Assembly: GCF_945901735.1 (NCBI RefSeq)
Contig: NZ_CAMDLM010000018.1
Coordinates: forward strand, 1-64,000
DNA from: Limnohabitans sp. Rim8
Lineage (GTDB): Bacteria; Pseudomonadota; Gammaproteobacteria; Burkholderiales; Burkholderiaceae_C
Length of the DNA: 64,000 nt
Reading direction: 5' to 3'
Part shown: one piece after another, positions 62,501 through 64,000 of the stretch
Numbering within the stretch: the first letter of the stretch is position 1
Layout: every line of letters starts with the position of its first letter
The notes under the pieces: model-generated
What the model saw: only the letters and a program-made list of their open reading frames with translations
Databases searched by the model: none
What the model was told of the DNA's origin: nothing
Translations under genes and position numbers: made by a program

Positions 62501-63766
62501 AACGCTTCCAGCTACACGGTGGCTCAAGTGGGCACCAGCACCACTTGGACTGTCACCGGACCGTCTGCCGACGGAACCGACACCTTGCGCAATGTGGAGC
62601 AAATCCGCTTTGCCGACAAGTTGCTCGCCCTCGGAACGGTGGCCGAGGTCAAGAGTGTTGAAGTCGACACCGACGGCAACAAGAAAGTAGACCAGAAAAT
62701 CTGGACTGGCACCGACGGCAATGACAGCATCGTCGGCGCGCAAGACCTGAGCAACGTCATTGACTCGGGTGCAGGCAATGATGTGCTCACAGGCGGCCTG
62801 TTGGGAGACGTGTTCAAGCCTGGCGATGGCAACGACACCATTGACGGCGGTCTGAACCAGGGCCTGGCGGCCGACGGCAGCGCGGCCAAGGATGTGGTGA
62901 TGTTCTCGGGCTTGCGCAGCGATTACGGCATTCACAAGCAGCAGGCGGCCAGCACCATCTTCAGTGGGCAGGTTGATGTGGGAGACGTCTTCAGTCTCCA
63001 GGTCGGCTCTGCCAGTTATACGGTCACGGCCAGCAGCGACATCAACACCCTGGCCAAGGTGGCCCAGGGTTTTGAGACTCAGATCGAAAGCATCACCGGC
63101 GGCGTGACCGGCGCAGTCGTGACGGTCGACGCCACCAACGTGGCGCAGGTGAAGTTGACGGTTCAGACTGCCGACCTTTACACCTCGTTGATGGCCAGCG
63201 TGACCCAGGGCACAGCCACCGACAAGACCGCTGCAGCCAGCGCCACGGTCTATGACCGCTGGGTGGAAGTGAGCACGCCGGCCACCGGGGTGGCCAGTCA
63301 AACCGATGTCTTGCGCGGCATTGAGGAGCTGATGTTTGCCGACCAGTCCTACAGCCTGAGCCCCAGCCTGACGACCAAGGCCACCTGGGGTGACACCGGG
63401 CTGGAGTCCACCACGTATGTCACCGGGACTGCGCTGGCCGATTTGTTGTTGGGCAGCAGCAGCCAGGAGCACTTCAAAGGCGGTGCCGGAGCCGATCGGT
63501 TCGTCATGGCCGACCAGTCGGGCCGCGACGTGATTGGCGACTTTGACGCGGTCGGTGGCGACACGTTGGTGTTCTTGCTGGGCGAGGGCGATACCGACGG
63601 CTTGAACGGCACTGGCGTGGACACGGCCGCCGAAGTGCTGGCACGCGCCAGCGCCGAAGGCACGTCGACCCGGATTGACCTGGGCAGCAACCACAGCCTG
63701 CTGTTGCTGGATGTGACCTTGTCGTCCCTGAGCAGTGCCAGCTTTGAGATTTTGAACAACTACTGA
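47501..63766 (+). CDS. Giant RTX calcium-binding secreted protein (5421 residues)
   Basis: One uninterrupted frame of 16.3 kb, ATG 7 bases after GGAG. Order by residue: SwmB-like Ig domain (1-100); first RTX nonapeptides (GSSGDDLLIG); a module with FTIGQSNTADVIQGFD; second SwmB-like domain (about 347-450); RTX clusters (GGSGDDTLVGADGDDGIEGG); twelve 'VNL' modules (V-x-V-N-L...G-G-x-D-T-L-x-N-I-E...R-G-S-x-x-x-D); a lectin-like insertion (about 1554-1706); then about 18 longer modules with a Tyr-x-Gly...Ser-Arg-Tyr start and a Leu-x-Phe-Ala-Asp end to about residue 5280. The last ~110 residues (GADRFVMADQSGRDVIGDFD to LSSASFEILNNY) resemble type I secretion C-termini. No N-terminal signal peptide. 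Likely a secreted or surface adhesin; its function is inferred. Confidence 0.93.
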   Translation: MSNPNVVRATVSGNVVSLIFSEDVVLMAADGLNGWSLFINPSLDSSSSWARLSIPSTSLSLDTDKRTLTLISPETLNEADTILVRYDPPGSGVLKSVTGGSSFQRGEIWIAGTGNDTLNMDDYGSWLPVSVFGSSGDDLLIGSGAADRLIDGVGADTLQGGLGADQIVLVEDGSAALPFSRDIVVMLAGDSYGSFTIGQSNTADVIQGFDIMSINPESHDVLDLTHVQIAADGVDLIGNRSAQSLIDHHEVADGMFTFFDKANKPILVNQANSTQVATYLQSMKGTGAFLFDNDGNGSTDSTMLFQTLNVEAKSTAVVLKGVLAKGIAPTAGADIVQIQDQQPLDPLAIHLDSSSGGTVLSVNFSEPVFASGSVALTLMKNGTEVLAITAFEGSGTTQLRAVSSTVLSSTDYVVVNYQPTQTDGSDAIRDASGNRLPALPGAIAFGTELANTIALTSGVQAVEAGGGNDSVTGSTASEWISGGSGDDTLVGADGDDGIEGGAGNDTIEGGAGADYLSGDAGEDRFRYFNATHLNQDVIEGANGASDLVSARDRMQLFGGTTTGDIVYDLKNAAQIREIDRIDLADRLNTGSTGIVGVVLTSDMAATADYDRNGTTGDVGIVGYKSSDSTKAATQSFKVDGSALLAGQSLVVQGQDGSGSSGNSAFGGMQGNDLIIGGAGWDNINAGAGDDTLVGGTGSNILAGGSGNDLVVLSGARTDWTFTADMADSVNGGVWAEYWQGRPAVTATGSNVAGGVAGNDSVSGSVGGATSTNAGSANLTSPSGAVAAPVLISRDYLTGIEKIRFGTLAEGPEFDLSTLVTQSPGTAITYSDSINGGYGTPNADILRGSANNDNLRGQDGSDLLVGADGNDWLEGGKGDDSLDGGAGRDVAAYEDSPTPVTIDLQNGFARGGLGNDVLVSVEAAHGSAHGDTIVMRNPDAGSTSGGYVFGRAGNDHITGGTGDDNVTPGSGKDTIMGGPGHDTVNYKDDGYNFYGDKSKTTTGVVVNLAEGWAIDNWGDRDTLSSISIVQGSDYGDLLIGGAVENGVKTKATYDGYESFRGNGGDDTIDGGAGFDRADYNNSPVAVTVNLGGAFDGRASDGFGGRDVLRNIEEVRGSGYNDTLTGSDNASFESFYGDKGNDLLDGRGGWDRANYQFSSTGVVVNLSENTASRDGVLISGTGTSAVYGVDTLYNIEEVRGSEFADILTGDALANTLEGRGGDDSLMGGDGADKLYGGSGNDTLDGGIQAIRPDTANANNDYDWAIYDSESSPVLVKLGSDGTAGTAQGLTIGVDTLINIERVLGTKFGDMISGSDRAINEVLRGNGGDDTLSGGTGTGTDLGLNLVDYWAAPGSVTVDLLQGRAWGADGNDVLFGFTGILGSQFDDQLTGNANNNYFEGFGGNDTIDGGAGNDRAGYSAELSSVRIDLTEGKAYTSSGVDTLIAIESMRGSEFGDELRGNDGHNDFQGRAGDDTVFAGAGNDTVHGGKGNDAIDGGDGTDTARFTGARADYLISFNSITKSYTVTDNTELRDGVDTLTGFEKMIFGEVEFNINAQGGVVPAGDEFHQIDPAGTYLAASTDTGAKAATTLTLSSLGMVAGEVISLTRSGAYQFGSNSTDVTSNMVAVFLDAQGARVAPEVYARTTTQAQSIGDVTDVTQDFDVAAGVTRVVVPAGAVSIAFSVRDSFFGDNTDPNNDFGVVLSQWRNTTVVDGLDNLFGTTGNDSLFGGLGADLLVGGAGNDTLDGGVLVDHIRNSDGTTISYASSTSGIELNLTGITGDGSVGQGTVSDGLGGTDTVRNAQFFVGSAFNDSMLGSGAGLLEMFEGGAGDDTIDGGKITGTYIASDNNRASYQSAPAAVTVDLGTGTATGGAGNDTLRNINMVRGSDHADTLTGSNTTLLTEQFEGRKGNDTIDGLGGKDIARYDGATSAVDVNLQTGIASDGYGSTDTLRNIEAVFGSAYNDKIVGGNAANGSAVTDGFEFFQGNAGDDTIDGGTGWDRADYSLSYEGVTVKLGGIKAGSAQDGMGGTDVLINIEASRGSAFNDIFFASDRKTFVTDGYIESFEGLEGDDTMDGSAGAVTRVEFGSSPMGVNVDLSTGSATDGFGGFDVLIGVDAVRGSNFADLLIGDSGNNNLDGQAGSDTLTGGRGNDTLSGLTGDDTYTHVDGEDGFDVITDSGRDNLSGSYGSGDKLVFESRNNIGQVSVSSSSPTDLVLQTMKADGTVLSQVVVRNQYAVDSSTGAVNPGRGAIESLLVRSQDGSQSQFSMTFGSVGDTTDDLIAGTTKADSLSGAAGNDLLFGASGNDTLDGGAGDDALQGGKGNDSLLGGEGDDELEGAQGDDTLRGGAGTDVASFIGKQSGFTFSRDKTDGSMLVFDKQDNSTDRLYDIEKLQFDDSALDLQVTFDKANSAQVNAQNQIRGTFTDDVINAAALGEAASATTTRDNIQAGAGDDSILAGAGDDWILDGEGSDTVDGGEGNDNIHYNGSSTDYVIGNRADGAVTVKSLIDGSTDVYTQVESLYFNGDKRGMSLVVNFNATTDTNEWAQNWTHGTDTNDVIDSDKLADQAQARTYRDGINAGQGNDMVKAGKGGDWIDGGAGNDTIDGGQLASVSERIATNNVWNLENRAQYSGLSSRYEITRLVDNATGTVTGQANQVYFEVKDKRSGSPDGTDVVFNIDALQFSDKQVRLTAEIWANRDWTFDPQTQTSTPGPIRGIQVSGTAYEESLGADLAVKDADTLFAGSDRLEGRSGNDTLYGGAGADTLRGDKGNDLLIGGSDRPAGATQTWDPNGSNGADVAEYAGNASRYTVNKLIDVDGKGPVGVAGKTYFTVVDSKGDAGEGTDRLVDVEVLRFADGEKNLSVTSSSWTNPKGEIEGSNWRGSDFADNIDVSASSYKTKQTDIRAGAGDDTIVGGSGVDYIESGEGNDLIDGGANVPSENNIWNDEDVLRMDASRSRFTVTRNEATGVVTVADKLSVEFGGLGVDTLKNIERIDFSEGQSMRLGVRFGARDQGQNDVQGTDFADRIDAQALGKAANATNPNDRIDAQVLGTAAKPTNPNDRIDAQGGNDFVFGGEGGDRMVDAGGNDFYDGGANGTSANSWDNLDIVELRGASSRYTVDTLSYVQLTTQAALPQGILQLQVKTAIDAKYLEADRPQDIIRITDRLSDAAGGDGVNYVINVEQLHFNDTQIQLGITEYRTNQENGRNDLRGGLLGDLIDADALQKQGTWLLDADRMDGGAGNDTLLGGAGHDELWGGKGDDVLDGGAGDSDQVNYSNAGSRYDITAFRLAGPDETGVYDNLGHAATGDAALYLPSGFLDPAGFVVIQDRFSDSKGGEGRDVIHNVEYLGFSGERMQLVERSWYNGDNGNGVEEIGENWQRDASGKLYRNVEGNRLSERFVGKQDEHNSINGLGGNDLLQGGSLSDTLQGGTGNDTLDGGANPQGEHDHGIYTGARSEYTLTRFTDTDSGTVTGQAGQVYFAVEHLIPADLGGQGRDIVFNVERLDFNNNATEWLVVQGNTATMFGDEMVATGSDGQNMSGGIGNDTLVGAAGNDQFRPGMGDDLVDGGAGADVVAYADAANRYVVVKNVAVVGSWIVTDTLDAIYGGEGVDTLSNVETLSFAGGSFWNWQDAAATDSSAQVANETVSGNDAEDDYFNANSGNDTYDGLGDRSTIQGQWWAGDRIHYADARSNRFDIRDNADGSTTVVDLASLKTLNASSFGSDGHLTSDALVSTNFWSDVGYGMDTLRQIEKVSFSDLTLDLKPVVQTWTWTNTVGTTAYELTRSNYIGTFKNDLLLGTDHGDHFEGRAGNDTIDGATETPLEGYPNYWDLQDVVNYSGSRNRYEVKGVLVDVEGSTYTLRTIEEASGDEISGVLVTDLLDPKLGGTGTDLVVNVDRVQFAWTGGADSSISLVPDVNTYNDWSSPLYELDGDPLLDDNENQIYGQSKNSNGTPFDDVLTGGAYSDWIRGNAGDDTLVGGIGGDELEGGSGNDLLLGGDNAPADINGYQRGDVAHFNGNFDRFEVSTTTYQGAPAIQVRDLLDASDTNSLGTDILVGVESLAFSDRRTDVSVRRWSWTDGQGMVSASADGTAFADDIAGDRLADGSPAPLATRDHLRGNDGNDVLRGGGNGDNLVGNGGNDVLDGGSNGTSGNSWQDQDSAQFSGNASRYSIAQVSVSASGVQVDGAIFATFSTTSNGRSLVIASGQDQAIADVLQRALSAGLLIDNNNGLLVTDSLDADLGGEGTDLVFNVESLNFANGSVDMQSRAWANDWNGDKVIDNVWTTGTSGADNISPAKVAEMVGLTPEALAKASFNTELRDGNDVYIGGNGSDWVRPGAGNDYVDGGANTGLDTWGNQARDEVVFNARFSRYTLLDVSLSKVNSNWTLSSERDSALLLNGRNLSGSSQTGDALLGMEQGVLNMIDQAATGATSVKGWLVIDRLSAEFDGTGVDALVNVEFLSFSDKWMPLEQQVYLHRNWVFDEETKLHKPGDITGSNSEGTSEGDIMGAVAVPAKDAYNFSGNDGFNGNEGNDTIRGGAGGDWMRGGAGNDLIDGGANGVDTMGNAQTDNAQYSGEFARYAITRNADGSVTVRDSDSEGDGTDTLTGVESLSFADRWMRLEVEVNSWKNPEGRLQNININGTFLDDRIDQSASTDLGVTRQFWGNEGDDTLVGSNGADQFWGGMGADEIDGRANGVDFWGNQGFDTVHYDGLYSRYTIERIKPGTLDASNQTFNGQSFVINGVTYLVDGTANAITVDGRTVNVTLLRVTDSLGEDDGGNGVDLLVNIENLAFGDRWVTLEVAQSFVDIDGDGTPDAVSLRGTDGADTLVATALNARMEGGAGNDSITGAAGDDILMGGQGNDALNGGAGRDIGEYSQSLSSYTITQTADGYQVQANSNTGDGTDTLVGMEGLQFTDAFVSLKVAIDRQDLDGDGVTDLVRVSGIDVVANQLNAVDHQAGRASLAVQLSGGSRDDALTGGDGNDRFNGGAGNDTIEGGLGTDTVRYEGNASSYTVAQVGTSTTWTVTGPSADGTDTLRNVEQIRFADKLLALGTVAEVKSVEVDTDGNKKVDQKIWTGTDGNDSIVGAQDLSNVIDSGAGNDVLTGGLLGDVFKPGDGNDTIDGGLNQGLAADGSAAKDVVMFSGLRSDYGIHKQQAASTIFSGQVDVGDVFSLQVGSASYTVTASSDINTLAKVAQGFETQIESITGGVTGAVVTVDATNVAQVKLTVQTADLYTSLMASVTQGTATDKTAAASATVYDRWVEVSTPATGVASQTDVLRGIEELMFADQSYSLSPSLTTKATWGDTGLESTTYVTGTALADLLLGSSSQEHFKGGAGADRFVMADQSGRDVIGDFDAVGGDTLVFLLGEGDTDGLNGTGVDTAAEVLARASAEGTSTRIDLGSNHSLLLLDVTLSSLSSASFEILNNY
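56555..56662 (+). repeat. 54-bp tandem duplication inside the RTX gene
   Basis: Two adjacent 54-bp units encode DRIDAQALGKAANATNPN and DRIDAQVLGTAAKPTNPN, followed by a third DRIDAQ start. They differ at only a few bases, so the duplication is recent and frame-preserving. Confidence 0.85.
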
Positions 63767-63774
63767 CAGGTGGC

Positions 63775-63800
63775 AGCCGCGCCCCGTGTGGGGTGCGGCT
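63775..63800 (+). terminator. Hairpin between the giant gene and the next CDS
   Basis: AGCCGC-G-CCCC pairs with GGGG-T-GCGGCT around GTGT; followed by only four T (ACTTTTC). A weak terminator or an attenuator, leaving read-through into the next gene possible. Confidence 0.6.
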
Positions 63801-63827
63801 ACTTTTCATCAAGGGAACTCACTGACC

Positions 63828-64000
63828 ATGGCTTACGAACAAGAATCGCCGCTCTACGACGGCCCATCCAACAACACGCTGGCCGGCGCCGACGCGCTGA
63901 CCAGTGGCGTGAAAATGGTGGCTGCGCTGGGCAGCGCTGGCGACGTGGATTTTTTCCAGATCAACACCAGTGGCCCATCGCTGATCACGTTGGACTTTTC
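63828..64000 (+). CDS. Partial secreted-type protein with a pre-peptidase C-terminal-like domain
   Basis: Starts 61 bases after the giant gene's stop with AAGGGA 13 bases upstream of the ATG; 57 codons are in the window. The start MAYEQESPLYDGPSNNTLAG, then VAALGSAGDVDFFQINTSG and SLITLDF, resembles pre-peptidase C-terminal (PPC) type domains found in secreted hydrolases and RTX proteins. The C-terminus, which would tell whether it is a protease or adhesin, is outside the window. Confidence 0.7.
   Translation, partial: MAYEQESPLYDGPSNNTLAGADALTSGVKMVAALGSAGDVDFFQINTSGPSLITLDF

Noticed and set aside
61244..63694. 816-codon open frame on the minus strand within the giant RTX gene
   Set aside because: Antisense shadow of the strongly biased RTX codons; His/Gln-rich, no start signal or domain. 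Similar long antisense frames at 54491-55639, 4240-5010 and 32874-33926 were dropped for the same reason.
50000..63700. Possible CRISPR or satellite-like DNA repeats
   Set aside because: The repetition is at protein level (Gly-Gly-x-Gly-x-Asp) with codon drift, without spacers of regular length.

Overview
The window reads as an ordinary Burkholderiales chromosome, most likely Comamonadaceae (Limnohabitans/Rhodoferax-like; genus not resolvable by eye). The evidence is the gene order rplM-rpsI-erpA-anmK-M23 peptidase-tyrS, the nadK/hrcA pair with recN, the DbpA/YbeY/PhoH and RuvAB blocks, and the high GC content with strong third-position bias.

Positions 1-42112 are dense housekeeping sequence: ribosomal protein S9 and the Fe-S carrier ErpA; cell-wall recycling (AnmK, M23 endopeptidase); TyrRS, a CDF cation exporter and D-aminoacyl-tRNA deacylase; RNA and DNA maintenance (DbpA, YbeY, PhoH, RuvA, RuvB); a HypT-like LysR regulator; a complete general L-amino-acid ABC importer (AapJQMP); PyrC; HtpX; a pterin operon (two FolB-like proteins plus a FolM-like SDR, with TtcA); a second IF-1 gene with a long leader; thioredoxin 2; the CCA-adding enzyme; a GST/NAD-binding/M14-like/M20 run; a molybdopterin oxidoreductase; a soluble lytic transglycosylase; and RapZ, RecN, NadK and HrcA.

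Positions 42113-47500 are accessory. A CAU-anticodon tRNA (probably tRNA-Ile2) is interrupted after anticodon base 36 by a 207-nt group I intron of the Azoarcus type. The 3' half of the same tRNA, without the intron and with 5 bases of the 5' exon, recurs 2 kb downstream. The two copies bracket a small, AT-rich, decayed genomic island containing a broken beta-lactamase-fold gene, an IS3 remnant inserted in a tyrosine-integrase remnant, and a SAM methyltransferase. Beyond it lie a P1-family peptidase, an in-frame chimera of a DppB-type permease N-terminus with the C-terminus of its solute-binding protein (an apparent deletion of most of a transporter operon), tRNA-Arg(ACG) with a strong terminator, and directly after that terminator the 5' end of a group II intron.

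Positions 47501-63766 are a single uninterrupted reading frame encoding a 5421-residue RTX (calcium-binding nonapeptide) giant protein, probably a type I-secreted surface adhesin. It has SwmB-like domains near the N-terminus, two different long internal repeat types and one lectin-like insertion. A second secreted-type protein starts at 63828 and runs off the window. No type I secretion genes are inside the window.

The most interesting parts are the intron-bearing tRNA/island pair and the giant protein. All calls are from reading the sequence; no searches were run.
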